From NCBI GenBank assembly GCA_937969445.1, contig CALBVZ010000080.1, forward strand, positions 1 through 32,741: DNA of 32,741 bases. Reading direction: 5' to 3'. This stretch comes from an uncultured Octadecabacter sp. Its GTDB lineage: Bacteria > Pseudomonadota > Alphaproteobacteria > Rhodobacterales > Rhodobacteraceae. The position numbers and the translations under genes were made by a program. The notes beneath the pieces were generated by a model. It saw only the letters and a list, made by a program, of their open reading frames with translations, was not told where the DNA came from and ran no database searches. Shown piece by piece: positions 8,641 to 17,309 of this stretch. Within the stretch, counting starts at the first letter, position 1. The number at the start of each line of letters is the position of its first letter.

Positions 8641-9701
8641 TGGCACGCGTAGAACTGGTGAACCTGTCAAAGTCGTTTGGCGCAGTCAAAGTCCTTCACG
8701 ACCTGAACCTCACGGTTGAGGAAGGCGAATTTGTCGCCCTCGTCGGCCCGTCAGGATGCGGTAAGTCCACGCTTTTGCGGATTATCGCTGGCCTGGAAGA
8801 GGCCTCAAGCGGCGAGATTGTCATGGACAACGAAATCGTCAACGAACTCAGCCCTCGCGAGCGTAACATCGCGATGGTGTTCCAATCCTACGCGCTTTAC
8901 CCGCATATGACGGTTGAGGAAAATATCGGTTTCAATCTGCGGATATCTGGTGTTCGCAAAGCCGAGGTGCGCACTCTGGCGCGGGCGGCTGCCGAAACGC
9001 TGGGCCTAACCGACCTGCTGGACCGCAAACCATCACAGTTGTCGGGGGGGCAACGTCAACGTGTCGCCATGGGCCGCGCCATAGTGCGCAACCCCGATGC
9101 GTTCCTTTTTGATGAGCCTTTGTCGAACCTTGATGCAAAGCTGCGCTCCGAGATGCGCGATGAGATCAAGCGTCTACATCAGAAAGTGAAGACGACTTCG
9201 ATCTACGTCACGCACGATCAGATCGAGGCAATGACGCTGGCGGATCGCGTCGTGATCCTTAAAGGCGGTGTTATCCAGCAAATCGGCACTCCGTCTGAGC
9301 TGTACCGCAACCCTGCGAACAGCTTTGTCGCCGGCTTTATCGGTTCGCCTGCGATGAACTTTGTCGATGCGACGCTCGAGACATCAGGAGATCAGGTCTT
9401 TGCCGCCTTAAAGGATGGCACGCGACTGCCCGTTTCAGAAGCCTACGCTGATCTTGGTCCACAGGTGCAGCTGGGGTTACGCCCTGAAAACCTCCACCTT
9501 GCCGAACCAAATGCCGAGAACGCGATACCCGGCACTGTGCAATTGCTTGAACCCACAGGTGCGGTGAACCATCTCAAAATCAGCGTCGCCGGCCAGCAAT
9601 TGACCGTTGTCGATGACACCCTGACGGATCTTGCATTGGATGCCAATGTGCACTTGTCCATCGCGTCCGATCAGATCCACATTTTTCCCAAAGAAAAGTA
9701 A
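8640..9701 (+). CDS. ABC sugar transporter ATPase (MalK/UgpC-like)
   Basis: A 353-residue ATP-binding subunit that powers the oligosaccharide importer. Visible motifs are Walker A GPSGCGKST (36-44), Q-loop Gln82, signature LSGGQ (134-138), Walker B FLFDEP (155-160), D-loop SNLDAKLR, and switch His192 in YVTHDQ. Residues after about 235 form the MalK-type regulatory OB-fold domain (LGLRPENLHLAEPN... near 280). The ATG overlaps the GH1 stop by one base, so translation is coupled. No other ATPase gene lies in the locus, so it most likely serves the two upstream permeases. Confidence 0.95.
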   Translation: MARVELVNLSKSFGAVKVLHDLNLTVEEGEFVALVGPSGCGKSTLLRIIAGLEEASSGEIVMDNEIVNELSPRERNIAMVFQSYALYPHMTVEENIGFNLRISGVRKAEVRTLARAAAETLGLTDLLDRKPSQLSGGQRQRVAMGRAIVRNPDAFLFDEPLSNLDAKLRSEMRDEIKRLHQKVKTTSIYVTHDQIEAMTLADRVVILKGGVIQQIGTPSELYRNPANSFVAGFIGSPAMNFVDATLETSGDQVFAALKDGTRLPVSEAYADLGPQVQLGLRPENLHLAEPNAENAIPGTVQLLEPTGAVNHLKISVAGQQLTVVDDTLTDLALDANVHLSIASDQIHIFPKEK

Positions 9702-9707
9702 GTTCGC

Positions 9708-12086
9708 ATGACCTACAAAGACTCATCCGCCCCGATTGAGAAACGGGTTCAAGACCTTCTCTCTCGTATGACCTTGCAGGAAAAGCTGGCCCAGATGCAT
9801 GCACTCTGGCTGGTGCTATCTGAGGACGGAGAACACAAATTGCGTCCTGATGCCTCCAACGACTTCTCAACCGGTGATCCGGAGGGAGTGAAGGCCTTGT
9901 TTGCACATGGTTTGGGGCAGATCACGCGGCCTATGGGCACTTTCGGGGTGGAGCCACGCGATGGGGTGCGGGCGCTGAACAGGTTTCAGAAGGATATAAT
10001 CGAGGGCACACGACTGGGGATCCCGGTGATGTCGCATGAGGAATGTTTGTCCGGCCTGATGGCCCAAGGGGCCACGCTGTTTCCGACGCCGCTGTCCATG
10101 GCCGCAACGTGGAACCCTGACCTAATCGAGCGGGTTGGAGGTGCCATCGGGGCTGAATGCCGGTCGATCGGGTGTCATCAAGGCCTCGCCCCTGTCCTTG
10201 ATGTATCTCGCGATGCCCGTTGGGGCCGCACCGAGGAATGTTTCGCCGAAGACCCCTATCTTACCGGCGTTTTCGCCATGCGCTATGTGAACGGCCTTCA
10301 GGGCGCTGACCGATCAATCCTTGCCACCTTGAAACACTACGTCGGGCATTCCGCCAGCGAAGGGGCACGCAACCATGCGCCCGTACATCTTGGCCCACGT
10401 GAACTGGCCGATGATTTCATGCTACCGTTCGAGATGACGGTGAAAGGGGCCGATGCCGCCTCTATCATGCCCGCCTATCACGACATCGACGGCGAGCCGC
10501 TCCATGCTTCTCGCCACCTCCTGACCGAGGTTTTGCGCGAACAATGGGGCTTTGATGGGCTGATCGTGGCCGATTACATTGGCGTCACGCTGCTGGAAAC
10601 CCACCACGCCATCGCTGCCGACAAAGGGGAGGCTGCGGCGATTGCATTCAAAGCTGGGCTAGATGTCGAACTGCCGTCCAATGAATGCACACCCCATCTG
10701 GAAACGGCGCTCGCGCGTGGCCAGATTACCATGGATGAAATCGACGAAGTCGTTCGCCGCATCCTGACCGAGAAATTCCGTATCGGACTGTTCGAAAACC
10801 CTTACGCTGACGAGGACGCAATTGCCCTGCGCACGCCCGAAGCGTTGGATCTGGCGCGTGAGGTTGCGACCCAAGGAACGACTTTGTTGGAAAATGACGG
10901 TGTTCTGCCGTTCGCCTTAAATACCAAGTTGGCCGTGATCGGCCCCACTGCCGATGATCCTCTGGCCCTGCTGGGCGACTATGCCTTTCCGGTGCATCTG
11001 ATCAACAGCGATGCAACAACCGACACGGACCACGTGATTACCCCCCTTGTAGGTCTTCGAGCCGCTTTGGGCGATGACCACGTAAGCTTTGCGCAGGGCT
11101 GCTATATCCTTGAAACCCGTGGTTCCGGCGCGCCGGTGTTTCCGGGCGATATGGCAGACCACGCCAGCCTATCGCTAAACTCGCCTGTCTCAACCCGAAC
11201 CGATTTGATCCCAGAGGCCGTCGCCGCAGCGACAGCAGCGGATGTGGCTGTGCTGTGTTTGGGCGATCTGTCTGGTATCTTCCAAACAGGCACGGTGGGT
11301 GAGGGATCGGATGTAGATAGCCTCGAACTGCCGGGTGTGCAGCAGCAACTGCTCGATGCAGTGTTGGAAACGGGCACGCCGGTTGTCGTGGTGCTGTCCA
11401 GCGGGCGGCCCTATAACCTTGGGGGGCGCGAAAAGGATCTGGCGGCCTACGTTATGACCCACTTTAGCGGCGAACAGGGTGGGCGTGCGCTGGCGGATGT
11501 TCTGACCGGTACCGTAGAGCCTTCAGGCCGTTTGACGATTTCCGTGCCCCGCAGCGCGGGCGCGTGCCCCTATCACTACAACCACAAGTTCAAGAGTGCT
11601 GGCACACCCATCGCGCGGCATTTCGGCAGCGATTATCCCTTCGGTCACGGCTTGTCCTACACGTCATTTGAGTACAGCGATCTAGAGCTGGCGTCACCCG
11701 AGGTGCCGATCGTGGGCGGTGATGTTGTCGTGTCGTTCAAGGTGTCAAACACCGGCTCGCGGCGCGGGGTAGACATCCCCCAACTCTACGTTCGTGATCT
11801 TGTCGCTTCCACAGTGCGTCCGATCAAGGAGCTCAAGTGCTTTGCCCGTGTCATCTTGGACCCTGGTCAAACCGCGAAAGTGACCCTCACAGTGCCAACG
11901 GACATGCTTAATTTTACTGGATCTCATGGTGCACGAATGGTGGAACCGGGTCAGTTTGATATCATGATTGGTGCCTCAAGCGCCGACATTCACCTGCGGG
12001 CGAACGTCAATGTAACAGGTGTGGCGTACCATTTGCCACAGAATTGGCGTATGATCAGCCATCAGGAGATCGCAATCGAAGAATAA
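9708..12086 (+). CDS. Glycoside hydrolase family 3 beta-glucosidase
   Basis: A 792-residue three-domain GH3 enzyme without a signal peptide, so likely cytoplasmic. Residues about 1-300 are the (beta/alpha)8 domain, with the KHY motif (ATLKHYVGHS, about 206-215) and the nucleophile Asp289 in GFDGLIVADY (281-290). About 385-615 form the alpha/beta sandwich, where GEGSD (531-535) matches the loop that usually carries the acid/base Glu. About 650-790 are a fibronectin-III-like C-terminal domain. It starts six bases after the ATPase stop and ends the operon. It probably finishes degradation of beta-linked oligosaccharides together with GH1. GH3 members also include xylosidases, so the substrate is inferred from GH9 and GH1. 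Confidence 0.93.
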   Translation: MTYKDSSAPIEKRVQDLLSRMTLQEKLAQMHALWLVLSEDGEHKLRPDASNDFSTGDPEGVKALFAHGLGQITRPMGTFGVEPRDGVRALNRFQKDIIEGTRLGIPVMSHEECLSGLMAQGATLFPTPLSMAATWNPDLIERVGGAIGAECRSIGCHQGLAPVLDVSRDARWGRTEECFAEDPYLTGVFAMRYVNGLQGADRSILATLKHYVGHSASEGARNHAPVHLGPRELADDFMLPFEMTVKGADAASIMPAYHDIDGEPLHASRHLLTEVLREQWGFDGLIVADYIGVTLLETHHAIAADKGEAAAIAFKAGLDVELPSNECTPHLETALARGQITMDEIDEVVRRILTEKFRIGLFENPYADEDAIALRTPEALDLAREVATQGTTLLENDGVLPFALNTKLAVIGPTADDPLALLGDYAFPVHLINSDATTDTDHVITPLVGLRAALGDDHVSFAQGCYILETRGSGAPVFPGDMADHASLSLNSPVSTRTDLIPEAVAAATAADVAVLCLGDLSGIFQTGTVGEGSDVDSLELPGVQQQLLDAVLETGTPVVVVLSSGRPYNLGGREKDLAAYVMTHFSGEQGGRALADVLTGTVEPSGRLTISVPRSAGACPYHYNHKFKSAGTPIARHFGSDYPFGHGLSYTSFEYSDLELASPEVPIVGGDVVVSFKVSNTGSRRGVDIPQLYVRDLVASTVRPIKELKCFARVILDPGQTAKVTLTVPTDMLNFTGSHGARMVEPGQFDIMIGASSADIHLRANVNVTGVAYHLPQNWRMISHQEIAIEE

Positions 12087-12425
12087 TGACTAGCCACGAC
12101 GGTTTTGAACCTGAGTTTTGCAATTCAGAGCAGTCTGAACCTGTCGCGGTTCGATGCTGTCCCATGTGCGCGTTTAAGTCATTTTCCGTTCGAACTCGAC
12201 GGAGCTTTACCCGCTTTGTACTGAGAAGCGCACTTTGTCCGGCAGTGTGTTGCGTAGCAATGCACGACAGGGGAACAAGCGGACACATTGGATCTGGCTT
12301 TGCAGGTGTCGGGCTGCGATCAGATTGACGTCGAGCATCTTCGGATTCAGCGGCAATCTGCGCGCCTGCGTAGCGCCTACCATCTTGCCTTTCCTTTTGG
12401 CAGAACCTGACTATCCTTGCGCATT
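12087..12425. other. Gene-poor right flank of the glucan locus
   Basis: About 340 bases between GH3 and the transglycosylase gene. No clear terminator follows GH3. One small minus-strand frame, 12207-12383 (58 residues, beginning MVGATQARRLPLNPK), has a good-looking AGGAAAGG upstream of its ATG, but no family is recognised and nothing else supports it. It is noted here but not called as a gene. Confidence 0.45.
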
Positions 12426-13568
12426 ATGAGTATGAATAGACGCCATTTTATCGCTGCTGCTGCCACAATGAGCATCACGGCTTGTGTGGGCAATGCCCCA
12501 ACCGCGCAACCTGTTAGTAGTGGAGGATTGCCCGCAGATTTGCGCCCCGTTGCAAACGCTGATTTCACCAGCTGGGTCGCGCGATTTAAGTCCCGTGCAA
12601 GCAACGCTGGGATTTCTTCAGCAACGTTTGATGCAGCCTTCGCGAACGCGGGCTACCTACCTGGGGTGGTCACGCGGGACGGTTCGCAAATTCAGACGCG
12701 GCGCACATTGGAAGAATATCTTTCCATTGCGACGTCTGATGATCGCCTTAGTAAGGGACGCGCAGCGCTGGCGCGTTATGGAAGTACACTGAACGCGATT
12801 GAAGCCCGTTACGGTGTGGATGCGCATATCGTTGCGGCGATCTGGGGCATGGAAAGCCAGTTCGGTGAAAAACGCGGCCTGATTCCAGTGGTGTCTTCAA
12901 CGGCGACGTTGGCGTTTGATGGGCGGCGCGGGGATTTTTATGAATCCCAACTGATCGCGGCGTTGCGCATTCTTGAACGTGGCGACACCACGCCCGCGCA
13001 ACTGACAGGAAGCTGGGCAGGCGCTATGGGACATACGCAATTTATTCCGACATCCTATCAATCCTTTGCCGTCGATTTTAACGGCGATGGGCGACGCGAT
13101 ATCTGGAGCGATGATCCGGCGGACGCATTGGCGTCTACGGCCAGCTATCTGGCGCGTAATGGCTGGCGGTCTGGTTTGAAATGGGGCGCTGAGGCCGGAA
13201 CTGGCGGCCCAGATGGGCGCACCATCCAACCGCAAGCTGGCGGCGTTCGTTTCACCGTGACGCGGAACTTCAATGTTCTGAAAACCTATAACAACTCTGA
13301 TCTTTATGCCCTTGGTGTCGGGCATTTGGCGGACCGTCTTAGTGGCGCTGGGCCGCTGCAAGGCAGTTTTCCACCGGATGCGAACGGACTAACACGCGAA
13401 GATAGGCTGGCAATACAACGCGGCCTTGCGGCGCGGGGATACGATGTTGGCACGATTGACGGTGTGATCGGGCGGCTGACTGAAGCCGCAATTCGCGATT
13501 TCCAACAACGTCAGGGACTGGCTGTCACAGGTATTGCCTCGACTGAGGTGTTATCTAGCCTTCGGTAA
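12426..13568 (+). CDS. Lytic murein transglycosylase, MltB/SLT_2 type, with peptidoglycan-binding domain
   Basis: About 380 residues. It cleaves the MurNAc-GlcNAc bond of peptidoglycan to form 1,6-anhydro ends. The leader (MNRRHFIAAAATMSITACVG) has a twin-arginine motif and a lipobox-like ITAC, so it may be a Tat-exported lipoprotein in the periplasm. The catalytic domain contains AAIWGMESQFG, with the expected catalytic Glu at residue 143 counted from the ATG at 12426, then GSWAGAMGHTQFIPTSYQ, typical of MltB-like enzymes. The C-terminus (LTREDRLAIQRGLAARGYDVGTIDG... to the end) is a PG_binding_1 domain. The start could be TTG 12417, ATG 12426 or ATG 12432; none has a clear ribosome site, and the later two keep the short Tat-like leader. 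Confidence 0.92.
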   Translation: MSMNRRHFIAAAATMSITACVGNAPTAQPVSSGGLPADLRPVANADFTSWVARFKSRASNAGISSATFDAAFANAGYLPGVVTRDGSQIQTRRTLEEYLSIATSDDRLSKGRAALARYGSTLNAIEARYGVDAHIVAAIWGMESQFGEKRGLIPVVSSTATLAFDGRRGDFYESQLIAALRILERGDTTPAQLTGSWAGAMGHTQFIPTSYQSFAVDFNGDGRRDIWSDDPADALASTASYLARNGWRSGLKWGAEAGTGGPDGRTIQPQAGGVRFTVTRNFNVLKTYNNSDLYALGVGHLADRLSGAGPLQGSFPPDANGLTREDRLAIQRGLAARGYDVGTIDGVIGRLTEAAIRDFQQRQGLAVTGIASTEVLSSLR

Positions 13569-13636
13569 CATGCTATTGCTTTGCGTTTCTGCCGCGTTGG
13601 TGTGCTGATGTGGGTGACGCTGAAATTGGAGCTACC

Positions 13637-14536
13637 ATGAAGACTTGGGTGAAACGGATGGCTATTCTTTTCGCATCACTCGTTACGATTTCGGGCGGCA
13701 TGGTGGCCTGCAATTCATTGCCGCAACCGGTGCAAGCCCCCCAAAGCGAAACGTTGCGGGTTGCCACCTACAACGTTCACTACATTTGGATGGGCCGCGA
13801 AACGGGCAATTGGTCGTTGGGCGATTGGGAGAGGCGAAAGAGACCTTTGCAAACGGCGTTTCGCAGCCTTGAGGCCGATATCGTCGGCTTTCAGGAAATG
13901 GAAAGCTTTGGGCGCGGCATGGCGCCTGTGAACCTGACGCTGGATTGGCTGCGTGACCAAAACCCTGATTACGCAGCCGCGGCTGTTGGCGACCCAGCGG
14001 AGTTTCCCAGCACGCAGCCGATTTTCTACCGCCAAGACCGTTTGGAATTGCGCGACCAAGGGTGGTTCTTTTTCAGCGACACACCCGATGTCATCTATTC
14101 GCGGACCTTTAACGGATCATGGCCGGCGTTCGCAACTTGGGCTGAATTCGAAGACCAGAACGGCAAGGTGTTTCGCGTCTATAACCTGCACACCGAATAC
14201 CGCAGCATGTCGAACAAACAACGGTCCGTCGCATTGGTGGCAGGGCGTATCGCCGCGCCTGCAAACCGCATGCCTGTCTTTGTTATCGGCGATTTCAATG
14301 CGATCCGCGGATCCACGACCTTGGGGATACTCGAAGACGCGGGCGTCACATTCTGGCCTTCGCAAGGCTCGTCATTTCATTTCAATCGTGGCCTGAACCT
14401 TTTCCCCGCAATCGACCACATCGGTGGGATCAACGGGGTTGAACCCGTGGGTGAGACGTTTTCGGTAAGGGGGCGTTTTGATGGTGAATGGCCAACGGAC
14501 CACTATCCCGTTGTCGGGGATTTTACGCTTCGTTAG
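13637..14536 (+). CDS. Endonuclease/exonuclease/phosphatase (EEP) family lipoprotein
   Basis: About 299 residues of the DNase I-like EEP superfamily, Mg-dependent phosphodiesterases or phosphatases with varied substrates. Seen motifs are ATYNVHY near the start of the fold, GFQEME (metal-binding Glu), IGDFNAIRG, AIDHIGGI and the C-terminal DHYPVVGDF with the catalytic Asp-His. The N-terminus has a hydrophobic leader and a lipobox-like GMVAC (Cys25), suggesting an exported, lipid-anchored protein. An in-frame ATG at 13610 exists, but TTGGAG sits just ahead of the ATG at 13637, which also gives a clean signal peptide. It is convergent with the cdsA-like gene, and the two stop codons overlap within TTAG. 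Substrate unknown. Confidence 0.85.
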   Translation: MKTWVKRMAILFASLVTISGGMVACNSLPQPVQAPQSETLRVATYNVHYIWMGRETGNWSLGDWERRKRPLQTAFRSLEADIVGFQEMESFGRGMAPVNLTLDWLRDQNPDYAAAAVGDPAEFPSTQPIFYRQDRLELRDQGWFFFSDTPDVIYSRTFNGSWPAFATWAEFEDQNGKVFRVYNLHTEYRSMSNKQRSVALVAGRIAAPANRMPVFVIGDFNAIRGSTTLGILEDAGVTFWPSQGSSFHFNRGLNLFPAIDHIGGINGVEPVGETFSVRGRFDGEWPTDHYPVVGDFTLR

Positions 14537-15471
14537 GCCCAGATCAAATGGGTGACGTGATAGAAAATAGGGGCGGCAAAGATCACGCTATCTAGTTGGT
14601 CAGTGAACCCGCCTTGGCCCGGAATTAGGTGGGACCAGTCTTTGACGCCACGGTCTGCTTTGATAGCGGCGAACACTAGATTACCGAACATACCCGCTGC
14701 GGACGCCAGCGCTGCCATCGCCATCGCACCGCCGATCCCGAACGGGGTCATCCAGGCAAGCAATCCGCCAATGATAGCCGCAGATGCAACGCCGCAGGCC
14801 ATGCCTTCCCATGTCTTTGCGGACAGGCTCGGGATGATGCGGGTTTTGCCGATACGTCGGCCAAAGAAGAAATCCAACAGGTCGCCAAACTGAACGACCA
14901 TGATGAGGAAGGCGATGAGTAGCACGCCGCGATCTGCTGGATATCCTGCGACGTCGATCATCAGCAGGGCGGGGACATGGGACATGCAGAAGACGGCGAT
15001 CATCAACGCCCATTGGGTTTCGGCCACGCGGATAAGAAAGCGGTCAGGATTGCCGCGTAGGGCGGACACAACGGGCAACATCAGGAAGGCGTAGACGGGG
15101 ATGAAGACCGTATAGAGTACCTGCCAATCGAGACCGACGAACAGGTATTGCAACGGCAAAACCACGAAGAAACCCAGTGCGAGCGCGAGGTGGTCTGCCT
15201 GTCGTTTGTTGGTCAGTGTCAGGAATTCACGTAACGCGGCGAAGGACGCAAAAGCGAACAGCACGATGATGCCGACTTTGCCAGCGATTAATGCCAGCGT
15301 GAACAGGATGACCATGCCCCACCAGCTGCGCACGCGGGTCTTAAAGGTTTCCACGACGGGGTTGTCTTCGCCACCGCGCGCGCTGAGAACCTCGCCGAAT
15401 AGCGTCAGCAAGAACATGAGGCCACAGACGCCTAGAAACAGGCCAAGTATGTCAGAGCTGGTTGATGTCAT
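14533..15471 (-). CDS. CdsA-like phosphatidate cytidylyltransferase
   Basis: A 312-residue polytopic membrane protein, about eight predicted helices, of the CDP-diacylglycerol synthase family (CTP + phosphatidate to CDP-diacylglycerol + PPi). The C-terminal family signature is recognisable at about residues 270-295 (KADRGVKDWSHLIPGQGGF, then TDQLDS). The usual GHGG and DR positions read GQGG and DQ, so it resembles the YnbB-type second CdsA paralogs more than the housekeeping enzyme. Its ATG overlaps the stop of the acyltransferase gene (ATGA), so the two are translated together, a natural pairing of phosphatidate synthesis and activation. Activity is likely but the substitutions make it less certain. 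Confidence 0.85.
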   Translation of the reverse strand: MTSTSSDILGLFLGVCGLMFLLTLFGEVLSARGGEDNPVVETFKTRVRSWWGMVILFTLALIAGKVGIIVLFAFASFAALREFLTLTNKRQADHLALALGFFVVLPLQYLFVGLDWQVLYTVFIPVYAFLMLPVVSALRGNPDRFLIRVAETQWALMIAVFCMSHVPALLMIDVAGYPADRGVLLIAFLIMVVQFGDLLDFFFGRRIGKTRIIPSLSAKTWEGMACGVASAAIIGGLLAWMTPFGIGGAMAMAALASAAGMFGNLVFAAIKADRGVKDWSHLIPGQGGFTDQLDSVIFAAPIFYHVTHLIWA

Positions 15472-16136
15472 AACCGATCTTCCTGACTTGGTGCGAGGTC
15501 AACAAGCGCGGCTGATGCGCGTTCCAAAAAGGCATCTTTTTTTTCATCGTCTTGAACGTGGATTGGCTCCCCGAAGGTCACGGTGCAAATCAGTGGCAAC
15601 GGAATGACTTCGCCCTTTGGCATGATCTCGGTCACATTGGCGATCCATGTCGGCACGAGGTCTACATCTGGGCGGGCTTTGCCCATGTTGAACAGGCCAG
15701 ACTTGAACGGCAGTAGCGGATCTTCCGTCATGTTGCGGTTGCCTTCGGGAAAGATGATCAGCGACGAACCGTCGTCCAAAGCATCCAGTATATTTTGCAT
15801 AGGGTCATGGTTTTCGCTCCGCGCTTCGGGGCGACGGTCGACCAGAACGCAGTTGAAAACCTCGGGGCCAACGAACGCGCGCAATTTGTTTTTCAGCCAG
15901 TAGTCTGCGGCAGCGACTGGGCGCACGTCGCGGCGGATGTTGGGTGGCATGCATGACCAGATCATCGGCATATCAGCGTTGCTAACGTGGTTGGCGTAAT
16001 AGACGCGTTGCTTGTTGACCGGCTCAATCCCACGCCAATCCGCACGTACGGCCGTGATAAAGTGGGCAAACAACGCGATTGCTTGGCCGACGATCTTGGC
16101 TGCAAATCTGCGGGGAAGGGACATGAGTGATTTCAT
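15468..16136 (-). CDS. PlsC-like 1-acyl-sn-glycerol-3-phosphate acyltransferase
   Basis: Lysophospholipid acyltransferase, expected to transfer an acyl chain to lysophosphatidate at the membrane. The catalytic HX4D motif is NHVSNADMP, and FPEGNRN is the substrate-binding FPEG motif. The chosen start (MKSLMSLPRRFAAKIVG...) gives about 222 residues, normal for short PlsC proteins. A longer frame from 16232 would read through a GC-rich hairpin and add 32 residues unlike the family. An ATG at 16124 is also possible; neither start has a strong ribosome site. The stop overlaps the start of the CdsA-like gene. Confidence 0.87.
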   Translation of the reverse strand: MKSLMSLPRRFAAKIVGQAIALFAHFITAVRADWRGIEPVNKQRVYYANHVSNADMPMIWSCMPPNIRRDVRPVAAADYWLKNKLRAFVGPEVFNCVLVDRRPEARSENHDPMQNILDALDDGSSLIIFPEGNRNMTEDPLLPFKSGLFNMGKARPDVDLVPTWIANVTEIMPKGEVIPLPLICTVTFGEPIHVQDDEKKDAFLERASAALVDLAPSQEDRL

Positions 16137-16170
16137 TTTGGTGAGTTTGGCTGAGGATCGCAGGTTTGAA

Positions 16171-16217
16171 AAGGGGTGCGCCCCGCCACCCTTGGGACAG
16201 GGAAGGAGCGGGGCGCA
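16171..16217 (-). terminator. Probable terminator after the YiaAB gene
   Basis: TGCGCCCCGC (16177-16186) and GCGGGGCGCA (16208-16217) are perfect 10-bp complements around a 21-base loop. Read on the minus strand the stem is followed by CCCCTTTTC, a short T-tract, and lies just after the YiaAB stop. It would end the pspA-yiaAB transcript before the plsC-cdsA genes. The T-tract is short, so termination may be partial. Confidence 0.5.
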
Positions 16218-16243
16218 TGCCGCGAGCGGCAAGGGGGAAGGTC

Positions 16244-16537
16244 TTAGGCAGCTTTGTCGTCTTCGCCGCCGATGTAATCCGCCAACAGGCGTTCGTTACG
16301 GGCCTCTTCAACGCGCGAGATGCGGTCTTCAGACAGGCGTTCATCAAAGCGCAGTTTGACAAAGTTCACCAAGGATAAGGTCAGCATCATGATCCCGATA
16401 CCCCAGTACCCTTTGGTCGAAAGCGGCACGTCTGGGGACATGTAAAGCGAAAGACCAAGCATCCCATAGGCGGCGATAACGCCCGCTGCGTTAAACATAA
16501 TGATCAGGCCGTTGTCGGATTTGTTAAAGTTACTCAT
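16244..16537 (-). CDS. YiaA/YiaB-family two-helix inner membrane protein
   Basis: A 97-residue protein with two membrane segments, about residues 11-32 (LIIMFNAAGVIAAYGMLGLSLYM) and 43-62 (GYWGIGIMMLTLSLVNFVKL). The short connecting loop reads SPDVPLSTKG, matching the YiaAB two-helix pattern. A charged cytoplasmic tail follows (RFDERLSEDRISRVEEARNER). The family has no established biochemical role. It lies 30 bases downstream of pspA and is probably in the same transcript, suggesting it is a membrane partner or effector in the envelope-stress response. Confidence 0.8.
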   Translation of the reverse strand: MSNFNKSDNGLIIMFNAAGVIAAYGMLGLSLYMSPDVPLSTKGYWGIGIMMLTLSLVNFVKLRFDERLSEDRISRVEEARNERLLADYIGGEDDKAA

Positions 16538-16567
16538 GGGTTTATTCCTTGTATCAATGTCAGTGTG

Positions 16568-17251
16568 TTAGGCAGATTTTTTGGTTTTCAGACGGGCGAG
16601 GACATCGTCCGCTGTGGTGCGCGTGGCGGGGCCAAAGCCCTGATCTGCCATACGATCGGCAAGGGTTTCATGGCCCAAATCACGGTCGATCTCGCGCAGG
16701 ATCTCGGACTGCTCAAACGGGTCATCTTTGCCCATCACGCGGCCGATAAGTTCCTCTGCTTCTTCAACGTTCGAGGTGTGCCCGATGGTCGAGTTCAGCT
16801 TGGACTGGATCGCCTGTTCACGACGAACCGCTCGGGCTTGGATGGCGCCTTGCTTTAGATCGATAATGCGGCGGTGTCCGGCCTCGATTGAATTGCGCAG
16901 GCGGATGACTTTCTGGTCCAGCCGATCACAAGTTTCCGCGCGGATGGTCAGTTCGTTTTCCATTTGCGCGACCGCTTGTGCGGCTTCAGTCGCCAGTTCA
17001 TCGCGGCCCTGATCCATTGCGTCTTGGGCACGGGTCATCATGTCTTTGATGCGGTTTTTCAGGGCATCGCGCTGGCGTTCCTCTGAGCGTTGACGCTGGA
17101 TCAGCGAGGCGAGGGTGGCTTTCGCCGCCTTAAGGGATGTCTCGGCCTCGCGGATCTTCTGGTCGATCAATTCAATCGCAAAAGCATCGCGAACGCGGTC
17201 TTCGGAGCGTGCGTTGACCCCAGCAATGAGGGTTGAGAGTGTCTTGAACAT
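16568..17251 (-). CDS. pspA: PspA/IM30 (ESCRT-III-like) membrane-stress protein
   Basis: A 227-residue, almost wholly helical coiled-coil protein of the PspA/Vipp1 family, which oligomerises on the inner membrane and protects it under stress. Residues from MFKTLSTLIAGVNARSEDRVRD form the amphipathic N-terminal helix. A long heptad-rich stretch follows (IREAETSLKAAKATLASL..., QAVAQMENELTIRAETCDRL). A C-terminal tail follows the coil. The ATG at 17251 has AGGAAG 6-8 bases upstream; a longer frame from 17296 would begin inside the operator region and is rejected. No pspF or sigma-54 promoter is seen; instead TetR-type palindromes flank its promoter. Confidence 0.9.
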   Translation of the reverse strand: MFKTLSTLIAGVNARSEDRVRDAFAIELIDQKIREAETSLKAAKATLASLIQRQRSEERQRDALKNRIKDMMTRAQDAMDQGRDELATEAAQAVAQMENELTIRAETCDRLDQKVIRLRNSIEAGHRRIIDLKQGAIQARAVRREQAIQSKLNSTIGHTSNVEEAEELIGRVMGKDDPFEQSEILREIDRDLGHETLADRMADQGFGPATRTTADDVLARLKTKKSA

Positions 17252-17289
17252 ATCGCTTCCTTTCATCTGTCGCGGTTCACTTTGCATCG

Positions 17290-17302
17290 TGAACATTGTT
17301 CA
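17290..17302. promoter_or_regulatory. TetR operator 1 (pspA transcription start region)
   Basis: TGAACATTGTTCA is a perfect palindrome with half-sites TGAAC/GTTCA and a 3-base centre. It lies 8-20 bases downstream of the predicted pspA -10 box, so a bound repressor would block transcription start or escape. The same half-sites and spacing recur at 17348-17360 and 17975-17987. Confidence 0.78.
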
Positions 17303-17309
17303 TAAATTA

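Noticed and set aside
240-12300. Idea that the two gene-poor flanks of the glucan locus carry copies of one repeat
   Set aside because: Alignment by eye gave only short scattered matches; not enough to call a repeat or an insertion boundary.
12207-12383. A 58-codon minus-strand frame with a good AGGAAAGG ribosome site after GH3
   Set aside because: Composition looks random (Arg/Leu rich), no family recognised, and no operon or terminator supports it.
16137-16232. Extended N-terminus for the PlsC-like protein
   Set aside because: It reads through a GC-rich terminator-like hairpin and adds residues not seen in the family.
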